A stretch of 64,000 nucleotides of DNA from positions 107,841,319-107,905,318 of the forward strand of contig CP136066.1 of assembly GCA_032622095.1 (NCBI GenBank), read 5' to 3'. Numbering within the stretch: the first letter of the stretch is position 1; every line of letters begins with the position of its first letter. The DNA is from Siphonodentalium dalli. Lineage: Eukaryota > Mollusca > Scaphopoda > Gadilida > Siphonodentaliidae. Below, in pieces: positions 34,458-45,365 of this stretch. The notes below the pieces were generated by a model. The model was given only the letters and a program-made list of their open reading frames with translations. It was not told the origin of the DNA and made no database searches. Position numbers and translations under genes: made by a program.

Positions 34458-35064
34458 ACTAACTTACAGGCAATATATTAATGCAAATTCAAACATAACA
34501 ACTGTAAATAACATGGCAAATAAATCCCATTCTCATTGAATGTTTTGTTGGAATTATTTTCATCCAGCTTAAGATGGCTTATGTATTAAATAACACAATG
34601 ACCATTGTTACTTTACGGATGATAGGCAACAACAGACTAATCCTGCAATGTGCTAATTAAGCCTGCATTCGCCTGCTCAACTCTCGTCATTCCACAAAGG
34701 TGTCTGCCCTTCTAATACTTGAGCTAGATGGCCCATTATTTTTAAGGGTGTGGAGGTGACGGTTAATAGTGGCAGACCCATAATTTTAAGAACCCACAAA
34801 AAAGTTGTAAATTGCTAAACCATGTAAATATATACAAATGAAATTAGACGCATTTGCAGTAGCAGATTACAGCATTATTAGATATGTATTTTGTATACAA
34901 TATAGAGGTGTTTGAAAAAAAATGTTCAGCTGTAAGTACCACTTTTGCCTAGATACTTACAAATTCCTCACTCAAGTATAGATTATTTCCTCACATTATT
35001 CTTCTAACAGTTATTTAGGTTTAGATACAAATAAAAGGTATGCTTCAATTCTGTTCTTATGTAT
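34458..35064. other. Intron 2 sequence
   Basis: AT-rich with nothing recognised. Confidence 0.4.
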
Positions 35065-35280
35065 TTAACCCTTTATTTATCAAATGGATTCTCCCTACCA
35101 GTTAATAAAAGAATACATTGGACTTGTCTATTAATTTCTTCATTTAGAGGGGTGTCCAGGAAAAAATAAGGGGACAACAGACTTTGGAAAAGATCATAAA
35201 AGTGCAGAATTCCCCAAAATGCAAGAAGGAAAAGTGTGTGTCCAAAATTTAGAATTATGCCCAAATGACCCAAGAACATA
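35065..35280. mobile_element. TTAA-type family F fragment
   Basis: Starts TTAACCCTTTATTTATCAAA and continues ATGGATTCTCCCTACCAGTTA and GGGGTGTCCAGGAAAAAATA, as in the 22.3 and 48.2 kb copies. The right end is missing. Confidence 0.55.
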
Positions 35281-35329
35281 TGCCATCTTCATGTATATGA
35301 ATATAAATTTGAAACTTCAGAATTATCTC

Positions 35330-35800
35330 AATTGAACAGAGAAAAAATCATTGGTAAGTTTTTCTTCAATTGAGTCCCCAAAAGTAAAGGAATTGATTCT
35401 TTGATGTCAATTTTTTTAATATTTCACAGAGGGACGAACCATGGTTGCCCAGTGGAAGTCCATATTCCATATTACGCCATTGTGTGCCCAAATGACGGAA
35501 ATCTAAAGGCCTTGAATTACAGCGAATGGAATAAAATCATGTGATTCGCTGGCGACACCGTTATTTCGGAAACAAAATTGAGCCCAAATTTTAACAAAGG
35601 GCTATAACTCTGATAAACATGGGTGGCCGGACACCAAAATTAAACTTGGCCTTTATTTTATGGTAGTGAACTTACATACAAAATGTCATTGAATTTAGTT
35701 CAGTTGAACTAAGTTAACATCAGAAACGAAATATGAACGGAAAGACAGACAACGAGACAGACGTACTGAGACCCAAAATAAACATCCCTTTTTTAAAATG
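35330..35800. mobile_element. Pearl-like fragment
   Basis: Contains GGGCTATAACTCTGATAAAC, ATTAAACTTGGCCTTTATTT and a GGAAAGACAGACAACGAGAC tail, as in other core-repeat elements here. It seems to hold only one core unit, and it lies 80 bp from exon 2. Confidence 0.5.
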
Positions 35801-35880
35801 GGCATATAAAAATGTATTGCTGTTGAATCCTTGGAGCAAGCTCCTTACGACAACCATTAGAATGTTTGTTGTGGTACTAC

Positions 35881-35977
35881 CTCTAAGCTGCCGTAGAAGT
35901 TCTCCATTTTCCTCCAGCTGTTTGGAAATATCTCCCTCCAGATCATCCAGTCGATTCTGAATGGTAAGTGGGCGTGA
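35881..35977 (-). CDS. MGAT1: MGAT1 exon 2 (97 nt), stem region
   Basis: An ACTCATTTTCAG-like acceptor (CATTTTCAG) precedes TCACGCCCAC, and a GTAGTA donor follows CTTAGAG. It encodes SRPLTIQNRLDDLEGDISKQ and LEENGELLRQLR, a charged, probably coiled-coil stem between the membrane anchor and the catalytic domain. The stem is poorly conserved between phyla; the call rests on position, phase (0 in, 1 out) and the heptad-like leucines. An equivalent coiled stem occurs in vertebrate GnT-I. Confidence 0.88.
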
Positions 35978-36194
35978 CTGAAAATGAAAAGAATTTTAGA
36001 TAAAATAACAACGTCAAAAACACATCTTTTCGCTCACATATATTAGATATACATGTATCCACTTAAATACCATGGTAGAACTTATTTGAAAACTATGCAG
36101 ACCGAATAGACATAAATTTGCTATTAATGGTATGAGAAGTAAATTTATTGCGAAATTCCGGCTCAAGAATTTAGTTTTATTCTTGGATGAATGA

Positions 36195-36557
36195 GTACCT
36201 AATTCTGAGTCAGTGCCTCCATCACTCTGATTTTAAATATTAGTAAATAAAACCTCAAAATAATTTGTTCACATAGCTCATAATACTGAGGATAATAAGT
36301 CATTATTAATTAAAATAGCCATTCTTTTGCGGCCCTGTTTTTTTTTATAACAACAGGCCTGTCTCAGCAAATAAGATGTTAATGATGTGAGAATATTACT
36401 AATGTAATATAAGTGCTCTTCCTTCTGGAATGCTTAACCAACAAGAAGGCCGTAGATTCATTAAGATCAATTGCCCAGCCCTGAGAATACTAATAGGAAG
36501 TATGCCGATGAATTACTGACCTTAGCTGACCAATTGGACAGCATATGATAGATGATT
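36195..36557 (-). repeat. Tandem duplicate of the exon 1 3' half and its intron
   Basis: This segment matches 37,190-37,560, shown for example by TCATAATACTGAGGA, GGCCTGNCTCAGCAAATAAG, AAGTGCTCTTCCTTC and GATGAATTACTGACCTTAGC. The copy therefore includes the donor and the last ~37 bases of coding exon 1. The two are separated by about 630 bp that contain a pearl-like element. Divergence by eye is roughly 15-20 percent. Confidence 0.85.
36521..36557 (-). pseudogene. Partial second copy of MGAT1 exon 1
   Basis: Reads ATCATCTATCATATGCTGTC...CAATTGGTCAGCTAAG before an intact GTCAGT donor, equal to IIYHMLSNWSAK in the exon 1 frame (Arg to Trp change). The start codon and most of the membrane anchor lie outside the copy, so alone it cannot replace exon 1. 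Confidence 0.75.
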
Positions 36558-36599
36558 CTAACATTAGCCGATGTTTGGTCTTTTTTGTCAATAGTAGAA

Positions 36600-37020
36600 C
36601 ACAATCTCTTTCGTAAACAAGAGCATTGCTAGGGCGTAGGAAAAGAAATGTAAGCCCGTGGTAATTTCAACAAAGGCCCATAACTCTGGTGAAAATGGCA
36701 AACCCAAATTCGAACTTGACCTTTCTGTTGGGCTAGTAAACTCACATACCAAATTTCATTCCATTCAGTTCAGACTTTATACAATAAAAGTTATCATCCG
36801 TAAAGGAAAATTGAGTGCAAATTCCAAGAAAAGGGCGGCAACTCTGGTGAAAATTGGCGGGCGGAATCTGAATTGGAACTTGACCTGTATTTTGTGCTAG
36901 TAAACCCACATAACCAAATTTCATTGCATTCAGTTGAGACTATCTAAAGTTATCATCCAGAAATGAAAAAAGCGAATGGGACGGACAGGACAGACCAATA
37001 ATATAATGTATCTCATTTTT
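36600..37020. mobile_element. Pearl-like element with two ~185 bp units
   Basis: Begins near AACAAGAGCATTGCTAGGGC (36,618). Two units each hold CAACTCTGGTGAAAAT or ATAACTCTGGTGAAAAT, AATTCGAACTTGACCT or a near match, and CCAAATTTCATTNCATTCAG. It ends with GGACGGACAGGACAGACC. Confidence 0.65.
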
Positions 37021-37189
37021 TAAAACGAGCATTGCCATTACCATCATTGCAGTCTGGGTTAGATGACGGGGTCGTGGGTTCTAACCCGAGATAGGCAAAA
37101 ATAAGTGCCATTCCAATCGAAATAGGGTCTTTTTAATAAGAAATGACAATTTGTTTATGTATTGTACATGTCTAATACACATTACAAAC
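37021..37189. other. Intron 1 sequence with a B-box-like word
   Basis: GGTCGTGGGTTCTAACCCG (37,069-37,087) looks like the B box / T-arm of a tRNA-derived SINE, but no matching A box or cloverleaf could be drawn. Confidence 0.35.
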
Positions 37190-37523
37190 ATAATACCTAA
37201 TACTGAGCCAGCGCATGTATCATTCTGAAATATAAATACTAGCTATAATAATTTAAAATTATTTGTTCTCATAACTCATAATACTGAGGACAATCATTCA
37301 TGAACAAATTAAAATGGCCATTCTTTTGCAGCTCTGTCTTTTCTAGAACACCAGGCCTGCCTCAGCAAATAAGACGCTAATGATGTGAGAAGGAATTGAG
37401 TTGATACTAATGTAATATAAAGTGCTCTTCCTTCCTGAATGATTACCAAACAAGAAGGCTGTAGATTCATTAAGATCTATTGACGAGCCCTGGGAATACT
37501 AAGTATGCTGATGAATTACTGAC

Positions 37524-37686
37524 CTTAGCTGACCGATTGGACAGCATATGATAGATGATTATGTTCCATGACAGGAAGACAAACACAGCAATGGCAGTCC
37601 AATGTTTCTTCCGCATTACTTGATAACGATCGACAAAGGTGGTTCATGCATGGAACAGAATGACTTCCTTAATTCCATTCCAATAG
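37524..37686 (-). CDS. MGAT1: MGAT1 exon 1 of the coding region, start codon at 37,616
   Basis: The coding part is 37,616-37,524 (93 nt), with a GTCAGT donor after TCAGCTAAG. The protein starts MRKKH, followed by the hydrophobic span WTAIAVFVFLSWNIIIYHML: a short basic cytoplasmic tail and one membrane anchor, as expected for a type II Golgi enzyme. This ATG is the first in frame with the downstream exons. A CTGTTTCAG acceptor at 37,687-37,695 marks the upstream edge, so 70 nt of 5' UTR lie in this exon and at least one untranslated exon lies further upstream. Confidence 0.9.
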
Positions 37687-38005
37687 CTGAAACAGAAATT
37701 TATTTTATAACAGTTTGTTAACGATAATTAAATATGTAGTCAGTGGACGTAACCAGGGGGTCTAGATCAGAGGGAGTAATGTATGACTTGGAATTTCCAA
37801 CTGAAACTCTTGTCACTTGAAAGATTCCCGAATGTTCCACACAATGCCACTGTGAATCAGCTTAGCATTTCTGTTTCCAATGCCATCTTTATGCCAAAAT
37901 GAGATCAGAACTGCTGAGAATTTCATTGATAAGCATGATAACAACCAAAGTATTATTGTACAGATCCCAAGATCTTACCAACAAATAAGCCTACTGGTAT
38001 AACCT
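37687..38005. other. 5' UTR intron, nothing recognised
   Basis: AT-rich sequence upstream of exon 1, without a visible promoter or exon. Confidence 0.4.
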
Positions 38006-38905
38006 CAGTCGCTGAAGGGGTCACTCTCACCTACAAAAGTGCTGAAGGGTACATAGGTATCAATAATGTGCTGAAGGGTACATAGATATCGATAATGTGC
38101 TGAAGGGTACATAGATATCGATAATGTGCTGAAGGGTACATATATATCGATAATGTGCTGAAGGGTACATAGATATCGATAATGTGCTGAAGGGTACATA
38201 GATATCGATAATGTGCTGAAGGGTACATAGATATCGATAATGTGCTGAAGGGTACATAGATATCGATAATGTGCTGAAGGGTACATAGATATCGATAATG
38301 TGCTGAAGGGTACATAGATATCGATAATGTGCTGAAGGGTACATAGATATCGATAATGTGCTGAATGGTACATAGATATCGATAATGTGCTGAAGGGTAC
38401 ATAGATATCGATAATGTGCTGAAGGGTACATAGATATCGATAATGTGCTGAAGGGTACATAGATATCGATAATGTGCTGAAGGGTACATAGATATCGATA
38501 ATGTGCTGAAGGGTACATAGATATCGATAATGTGCTGAAGGGTACATAGATATCGATAATGTGCTGAAGGGTACATAGATATCGATAATGTGCTGAAGGG
38601 TACATAGATATCGATAATGTGCTGAAGGGTACATAGATATCGATAATGTGCTGAAGGGTACACATGTTTTGAAATGACATTGTTTAGCTTTTGCATCCTA
38701 CACAATTTCTGCTAAAATAATTGTTTGTGTTCCATTGAAATGAATTGACTGAAAACAAATTGCTGATGGGCACCAGATTTACAGCATACAGTTGACGTAA
38801 CTAATTCAGCGCCTATAGCAAACCCTGTGAACCCATAGCCCATTTTCAAAAACTTTGTACCCTTGAGCACCTAAAAAGGTGAGAGTGACCCCTTCAGCCT
38901 CACTG
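38006..38905. mobile_element. Foldback element carrying a minisatellite (900 bp)
   Basis: The left end, 38,006-38,032 (CAGTCGCTGAAGGGGTCACT then CTCACCT), and the right end, read inversely from 38,905 (CAGTGAGGCTGAAGGGGTCA then CTCTCACCT), are inverted repeats. The right arm also holds one inverted unit of the internal minisatellite (AGGTGCTCAAGGGTACAAAG, near 38,857-38,876). This suggests the array grew from the left subterminal unit. The CAGTG ends could suit a hAT-type element, but I see no 8 bp target duplication. Confidence 0.7.
38040..38661. repeat. 29 bp minisatellite, about 21 copies
   Basis: The unit GCTGAAGGGTACATAGATAT plus CGATAATGT is repeated almost without change; only single-base variants were noted (near 38,058, 38,141 and 38,364). 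Because 29 is not a multiple of 3 and the minus strand has no stop, all three minus frames stay open for more than 600 bp and give the same 29-residue periodic peptide (MYPSAHYRYLCTLQHIIDIY and on). I do not call these genes. Confidence 0.95.
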
Positions 38906-39446
38906 TCTCACCACCTTTGATCTTTGATTTCATATTTCAACACCTACATGTGCAGACACCAGCCATCCAAGCATGTGTCATATATGTCCGCTCTCCTCCT
39001 CTCTGACGTATACACAGATTATTTCTTTCACATTGAACAAACATTTTCGGTTCAAACACAAACTTAAAAATACAATTTTATTTTGCTGATAGCCTCCTGT
39101 TAACCTGAACATTTTCAGCAGACATTTTCGACTCAAATTAATTATTTTTAGATATTTTATTGATATTAGATTGCTGCTGTTACTCGAAATTTATTGAACT
39201 TGGGGTACAGTGTGCTTAACCACAATTTTTTTCCTGTGCATATATCAGTGTATCTTGCATAATAATCCAAAACTATTTCTATAAAATTTTGAATTAAAAA
39301 AAGAAATCATCACAAATATAATAATTCTAACACATTCCAAGTAGTTGAACTAGATCGTGATTAGTGAATCATGAATGTTCCCAAGTGATAAGTGTTTCAA
39401 GAAGTTAGCCAAGTTGAACTTATTTCCATTGTTCACTCTCTAAATA
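38906..39446. other. Unrecognised AT-rich sequence
   Basis: No gene, RNA or repeat family seen. Confidence 0.4.
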
Positions 39447-39629
39447 CAGTAATGCCCTAAATAATCGACTCCTTAACAACAGCAGAATTATGGGTAACTT
39501 TTCAGGATTTAGTCGGACTGAGAGCTTTCCGATGAATGGCAACAAGCCATATTTCCGACTAAATCCTGGAAAATTACCCATAATTCTGCTGTGGTTATTT
39601 AAAGGAGTCGATTATGTAGGGCATTACTG
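39447..39629. mobile_element. Palindromic MITE P, copy 2 (183 bp)
   Basis: TA|CAGTAATGCCCTAAATAATC ... TAGGGCATTACTG|TA. The two halves are reverse complements through CAGCAGAATTATGGGTAACT and TTTAGTCGGA. The TA target and hairpin form indicate a Tc1/mariner-type MITE. Confidence 0.88.
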
Positions 39630-39771
39630 TAGCATCAGTGGTCTGTAAATGGCACACACAGGGCTGCCTACTGAGTTTGACCATTTAAAAGCCATCAAAA
39701 TGTAAAGCCTGCTATATTAATTGACATGTTTGACAAACCTATGCAGATATTCAATAGAAACTTAAACTTAT

Positions 39772-40000
39772 TTAACCCTTCCATGACTGGAGCTTCCAGA
39801 AATTTTGCAAAACCCTGTGCCAATGCATTCGCTTATATATGCGACTCTCCCACAGGGAGCCTCGCATATATAAGAGAATGCATTGGCCTAACAATATTTA
39901 CCTTGACTTTGTAAGCCTGTACGTGCTTTCTCTTTTTATGCGAGGCTCCCGATGGGAGACTTGCATATATAAGAGAATGCACTAGCACAGGATATTTAAT
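39772..40000. mobile_element. Hairpin MITE H, copy 2, right end lost
   Basis: TTAACCCTTCCATGACTGGA at the left, then the ATATATGCGACTCTCCCACA hairpin and ATGCGAGGCTCCCGATGGGA. It breaks off after GCACTAGCACAGGATATTTA. Confidence 0.8.
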
Positions 40001-41739
40001 GCTGCACCAGCCTGCACCAGCAGTGTTTTACTTGATCATAATTCCAAGATCAAACAGTCATCAGAAGAGACAACAAATATTCATTGACGTGTCTGAGAGG
40101 ACTGCAAAATAAGACCATCAGTATTTTGGTACATTTCATATTTACGAAATTTCATAACGAAATGACTTTGTGACTGACGTTACACAAAAATTATATGAAT
40201 TTTCACATCTTATGTCCATGTGTGATTTCCTATCAACTGACATATCTATTAGTGATGGATCATATTTTCTTATGTTGCCAATTGATTTTTCTTCATTTAG
40301 ATATTATTGTCATTTCTGAGAAGCATATTATAGTATTTGTCAAAAGTTTTGTTTCCATGACTGACGTTACATTTTAATCAGTTATTTGGATCTGCATTGA
40401 CACAAGATTTAGTCAGGGTTATTGTTTGTGTATGCTTGAAAATTTACACATATGATTATACCAATGTAATTGATGGTTACAAAAATATACATAAACGACC
40501 ATTATATGTAACCTAGGCCAGATTTGTTATAGCAATGTTTAGTGTGCAAATATTACTAGCAAAAAGCTCAATCCGCTGGCATTCAGTAGCGTTCTTAGAT
40601 ACCAATCATCTCAGCCAAAAATATGGCATTTTGCACTGCTATAGTTGATCAGGGTAATTATTGTCATATGAAGAGGATAATATTGGATATTTGAAATAAG
40701 GATTTGATTGTGCCATATCAGATGGTCAGACCTTTTCTCAGTCTATGTTACCTCATATAACAATGCTGTACAGGTACATGTATCTGTAGCCCATTTTGAG
40801 ATACATGTACTGGTATGTCAAATAACAACAGAATTTTTCTCTTTATGGTCTTTAAATTTAACTTGCTGCCTCTAAAAAACTCACAATACATGTAGTACAC
40901 GCATGTACATGTAGAATGGTGTTAACTACCTCATTCATCAGTTTACAAAATTTACATTTGCTCAAATAGTGGGGTCTGCATTCCCCGCAAAATATCGCTA
41001 CTGACCCTCAGGATGGCATAAATTGCCTGGTGACAATATAAATAAATCAACTGGACATTTTCTGTTGAAATTAATGAAATACCTGGTACAAAGGCTGTCT
41101 AACCATAAAGAAATATGATATTCAAAGGTATTCAACATGCTGGTTTTAATACTATATATATGTTATGATGTGACTGACATTATACACAGTGTGATTGATG
41201 TTACACCCCATTTAGAGCATAAAATTGTAAGAATTTTGTTCAAGGAAATGTTTTCTTCTGACATTCCTTATTCCAAATTTTAAGAGATAATTATAGTGCA
41301 AGAGCCTAATATTGTTACCAATATTTCATGAGTGACATTGAAAATTGTCAAAAATCCTTGACTGATGCTTGTCCATCTATTTGGACAAGACATTCCACCA
41401 AATAGTTTAAATTTTTTTCCAACTGAAGCTTATGAAAATCAGATCCGTTAACTATGTAGATTATAACAGTTTTCAACTAAATGGCTCAATATCTAAATAA
41501 GCTTTTTTCATGAGGGGTCATTTTTAGGGTTTTGAGGGTGTAAATCTGTATACTTTAAACCCTACTAAATGATATATGATAAGTATCATTTAAGAAGAAG
41601 AAGACAGACATAACCGTTAACTGATTGAGAAATTCAATATTCAGTCATAATGATTAACCAGAGAACAGATATCCAATTCAAGTTGGTCAAACCCTGTGTG
41701 GAATTGCCCATAACATGACTTCTGTTCAACCAAAAGCTA
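40001..41739. other. Long AT-rich stretch, nothing recognised
   Basis: Several short words (TGACTGACGTTACA and variants, near 40,170, 40,360, 41,175 and 41,200) recur loosely, which may be remnants of a tandem repeat. No ORF with known motifs. Confidence 0.4.
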
Positions 41740-41925
41740 CAGTAATGCTCTAAGTAATCAACTCCTTAATCACAGCAGAATTATGGGTAACTTTTCAGGA
41801 TTTAGTCGGAAATATGGCTTGTTGCTCTCCCCGAGAGCTTTCCAATGAATGGCAACAAGCCATATTTCCGACTAAATCCTGAAAAGTTACCCATAATTCT
41901 ACTGTGATTAAGGAGTCGATTACTG
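41740..41925. mobile_element. Palindromic MITE P, copy 3 (186 bp)
   Basis: TA|CAGTAATGCTCTAAGTAATC at the left; the right end is shortened to GGAGTCGATTACTG|TA. Two hairpin arms meet at a CCGAGAGCTTTCC centre. Confidence 0.88.
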
Positions 41926-41959
41926 TACTACTCTGTAATACTAGCACATCTCTAATGTT

Positions 41960-42236
41960 TTAACCCTTACTGTACTAAATACCCACTGATGAGTAGTTCC
42001 CTTATGAAATGTTCAGATAATAAGTTCAACAAACGTACATGTAGGTCATTTGTTGAACATTTTATCTGAACATATCCCACAAAAGAATATGAATCGTTCT
42101 GCACTTGTAAAAGCCTTTCGTCTGTCTGTCGTCTGCTTTTATTACCTGAACATCCCTCCAACAGAATAGTACACCATTCCAATGTATACTATTATAAAAC
42201 TGATTTGGCGAATCCATTTTGTATAGAAAGGGTTAA
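41960..42236. mobile_element. TTAA-flanked family F element (277 bp)
   Basis: TTAACCCTTACTGTACTAAA at the left, TATAGAAAGGGTTAA at the right. The inside has paired GTTCAACAAA/TTTGTTGAAC and GTTCAGATAATAAG/TTATCTGAAC words. This is the most complete copy of a family whose pieces also form the 21.8-22.3 kb palindrome. Confidence 0.75.
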
Positions 42237-42898
42237 ACTACTTCTGACTATCCGTAGTAATACTCTTACCTCAATAGAAGGTTTATGATCCCTTTGAAAT
42301 CAATGGTATTTACAATGATTACTACATAGAAAAAAAGCTTTATAAGATACAAAGATGCGCATCATAGATAAGTAATACTATTGTATTACTTCAAGTTCAT
42401 AAGGAGCTACGGATAATTGGCCCCTCCTACTGGCATCAAACAATGGATATTAGGAGCCGACCGATCGAGCGGTGATAATGAGCGAGGAACTCTGATTGAT
42501 TTTTCTTCACCGATAACTGCAATATCATGCTTTTTACAAGCTGAAATGAAAGATTGTGTCTATAGAACTTGTTACAGTCGAATATATTAGCGGCAACTAT
42601 TGAATTAATCCATCCCCCACAGGAAAGATAGCTGTGCGTACAAGGTTGCATCACAATTACAATGGCAAACACACAGCTTCATGCTCAGTAATTTGGTAGC
42701 AAAAGTGGATTTTAAAATCCCAGAAGCTCTCATTGAGTTATTATGCATTCTGCAGTTTTCACACTTCAGATTTTCAATCAATAATTTGTTGTTTTTGCAG
42801 ATGAAAATAATTTTAGGCAGGACAAATCAATGGAAGGATAGCACATTTTTATCACTGCATGAAGTCGAGAGTGGGACGAGTGTGACAAACACAAATTT
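42237..42898. other. Unrecognised sequence
   Basis: No repeat family or coding exon recognised. Short ORFs on both strands at 42,436-42,911 lack motifs. Confidence 0.4.
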
Positions 42899-42950
42899 AA
42901 CCCTTCCATGACTGGAGCCTCCTGAAATTTTTCAAAAACCCTATTCCAAT
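42899..42950. mobile_element. Left-end fragment of hairpin MITE H
   Basis: TTAACCCTTCCATGACTGGA followed by GCCTCCTGAAATTTTTCAAA, a direct fusion of the left and right ends of the H family. The hairpins are deleted. Confidence 0.6.
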
Positions 42951-43193
42951 CACAGGTCCCCAGAACAAAGATTGACCCAAAGGTAGCTTCTTCGGGGCTA
43001 TAATTTTATAAATTTTTCAAAGTCCAAAACTGGTTCAAAATACACATAAATAATATTTGTTACATAAGCGCCTCATATATAGGTTGAAAGATATATTATT
43101 ACTCTTCAATACTCCATGTAAAAATTGGTTCAGAAGATCTCAGATTATGAGTGCAGGTCTGATGCAGACCGGCTGTTATTTTTCACTTGTTCG

Positions 43194-43400
43194 ACATGTC
43201 AGCTCAAGCTCAGGTAAAGACTGACATTATTATACAGACATTCACCTGAAAGACACCCTCAATGGTATGTATCATATATATATTCTACACTCACTGAGAG
43301 CTTTCCAATGAATGGCAACAAGCCATATTTCCGACTAAATCCTGAAAAATTACCCATAATTCTGCTGTGGTTAAGGAGTCGATTATTTGGGGCATTACTG
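43194..43400. mobile_element. Composite MITE P half plus 100 bp foreign segment
   Basis: The right half of MITE P (GAGAGCTTTCCAATGAATGG to GGGGCATTACTG) is preceded by a segment from TCAGCTCAAGCTCAGGTAAA to ATATTCTACACTCACT. The same segment sits inside the full P copy at 47,939-48,203 at the same junction. Confidence 0.8.
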
Positions 43401-43628
43401 TACGTGGTCAGTTTTATGGGTGAAGGAAAGATATATATAGTTTATTTCAACATAAAATCACTTCACTACATGTAACAAGACAGTCAAAGACTGTGGGGTC
43501 GCTCACCAGACTGCAAAGACTTTGGAGACCATAACAGTTAGAACTTTTCATAATCACTTTAAAAAAGTAGATCTAAACAGGATATGTAGATAGAGAGGCG
43601 TCATGTACCAACTGTACGCTACTGATCA

Positions 43629-43660
43629 CCCCACCCCCCCCCCCCCCCCCCCCCCCCCCC
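43629..43660. repeat. Long C homopolymer run
   Basis: About 27 consecutive C after CACCCCACC. Its length is uncertain in any assembly. Confidence 0.9.
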
Positions 43661-43879
43661 TCCTCCAGCTCATGTCCCTTCCCGACCAGGCTCCAGACTC
43701 CCAAGTCTTAGATTGGCAACTGTCATCTCAAACTTTCTCTATTGTTGGAAATTTCCAATCTCACAAGCACCTTTTTAAAAAACTATTTAGATATGTTTGA
43801 AGCCCAATTATCCATGGACCCAAAAACAGCATATAGGTATGTCAGATTAATCAGTCAAGTAGTTCCAAGGTAGATGTTT

Positions 43880-44945
43880 TAATGAATTTTGTATTTTAAT
43901 GATTTTATTAGACACAAAAGTGTTAAGTCCCCCATAGCCCCGTCATTTCTTAACAGGTTGCCTTATGTTAACAAATCTGAATCTCAGTCACTAAAGGATC
44001 CTCCATACTATATGTAAGCTAAATAGTCCAACCTCTCTTGAGAAGACATTTTAAGTATTACTATAGAGGCATACAGTTATGTCTCGGGTCCCACCCTATA
44101 ACTGATGGTAGATGAGAAGAAGTCGTTTTTAAGAATTACCATGGAGGGCAAGAGTTATGGCCCTGGCTTCACAACCATTTGAAAGAGTGACCTCATTTGA
44201 ACAAATCTGAATATGAATCACCTAGGGAAAATCCACACCAAATATGAACCCATTCAGTCTTATGATCTAGAGAAGATGATCACAGAATTGTTGACAGATT
44301 GATGGACGGACAGAAAGATGAACAGGTGACAGATGAGAAGTGATGACTATAGCTTCGTCTCAGGTGAGCTCAAAAATTACATTTCATTGAACAAATCTGT
44401 AAATCACCTCCCCAACACTGTGGGGACATCCCTGCAAGAATATGACATTATCTTATTATACCAGTAGCGTACAGCATAGATACAGGTAGTGTGGGTGGGG
44501 TCTCTGCCCCTATTTGAACAAACATGAATTCCCATCTCTGATATCTATTCATTTTATAATTATAAACATTCGCTTTTAAGAGTTGAAGTTAATTGATTTT
44601 CCAAAAAGGCCCCCCATTGGAACAGATCTAAACATGCCACCCAAGGACCCTGCATACACAAATATAAGCTAAATAGACTTGATGGTCCTTGAGTAGTAAT
44701 AGTTGTTAGAATTACTATGGAGGGAAAACGTTATGGCCCTGGCACCCCTCCTATTTGACCTGGTGAACTTATTTGAACAAATCTGAATGTGAGTCACATA
44801 CAGGTAGGGAATTCATATAGATCTCGAGAAGAAAACAATTGTTGATGGATGGATGGACAGAACAATGGATGGAAGAACACTCCGACAGACCAACAGATTT
44901 AATCCAATATACCCCCACACTTTTTTGTCCATAATAAGGTATAAT
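43880..44945. mobile_element. Two pearl/SINE-like elements with GTGAGCT ends
   Basis: The first block ends near 44,375 with GATGACTATAGCTTCGTCTC AGGTGAGCT. The second block (44,380-44,945) ends with GGACAGAACAATGGATGGAA and TATACCCCCAC. Both contain units with CTCATTTGAACAAATCTGAA and GAATTACTATGGAGGGAAAA. Non-coding. Confidence 0.5.
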
Positions 44946-44989
44946 GAGGTCACATAGCTAAGTGGTTAAGAAAATAACATTGGAACAGC

Positions 44990-45365
44990 CAAGCGTGAAT
45001 TTAGTGTGTCTGAGGTCCCAAAAGGGTGAATGTAGTGATGCTATTCTGTAAGGTAGGGTAGCATCACCAAATTCACCATCTGGGAACCCAATTTTACTTA
45101 GTCCTCAACTGCTATGGGAGACCTAGGGACAGACAGAAGTTCGTGACATAACTGACATATGACAGTATGCACACCCATTTGACACCTCAATTATGCATTT
45201 TAAAATCTGAACAGAAGGGAAAAGAGCTGCTAAAAATGTCAATTTGAGACTCTAGATACTTCCAAGAAGATGAAGCCTAAGCAGAATGAGGTCCTCATTG
45301 GATGTATTTGGCGATGCTAGCCTCTGGGAACCTCATTCTACAAATGCCAGACACACTTAAAGCTC
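44990..45365. repeat. Dispersed foldback repeat R, copy 4
   Basis: Diverged copy: AATTTAGTGTGTCTGAGGTC, GGTGAATGTAGTGATGCTAT, then TAGCATCACCAAATTCACCA and, at the right, CCTCTGGGAACCTCATTCTA. Confidence 0.6.

Larger units (their letters stand above)
4298..37686 (-). other. MGAT1 (GnT-I) gene, multi-exon, 3' end outside window
   Basis: MGAT1 is a type II Golgi membrane enzyme that transfers GlcNAc from UDP-GlcNAc to the alpha-1,3 arm of Man5GlcNAc2, the gateway step to hybrid and complex N-glycans. Nine coding exons join with matching phases into 337 codons, from the ATG at 37,616 to SYLEK at 4,298; vertebrate MGAT1 is about 445 residues, so roughly the last quarter is missing. Visible landmarks are an N-terminal anchor, LIACDR, PIIVSQDC, GYYKIARH, a split Glu-Asp-Asp motif, [35 protein letters not shown] and HLKFIKLN. 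In mammals the coding region sits in one exon, whereas here it is split by eight introns spread over 33 kb. A related enzyme, POMGNT1, shares some motifs, but DFFEYF and the Lys-Phe-Ile-Lys-Leu block fit MGAT1 much better. A 5' UTR intron precedes exon 1. Confidence 0.93.

Noticed and set aside
37060-37095. tRNA gene or tRNA-derived SINE
   Set aside because: A B-box-like word is present, but no A box at the right distance and no cloverleaf.
38040-38661. Regular repeat that could be taken for a CRISPR array
   Set aside because: There are no variable spacers, the units join directly, and the genome is eukaryotic.
38005-38705. Three long overlapping minus-strand ORFs of 206-224 codons
   Set aside because: All are frames of a 29 bp minisatellite without stops; the periodic peptide has no family, and there is no independent sign of coding.
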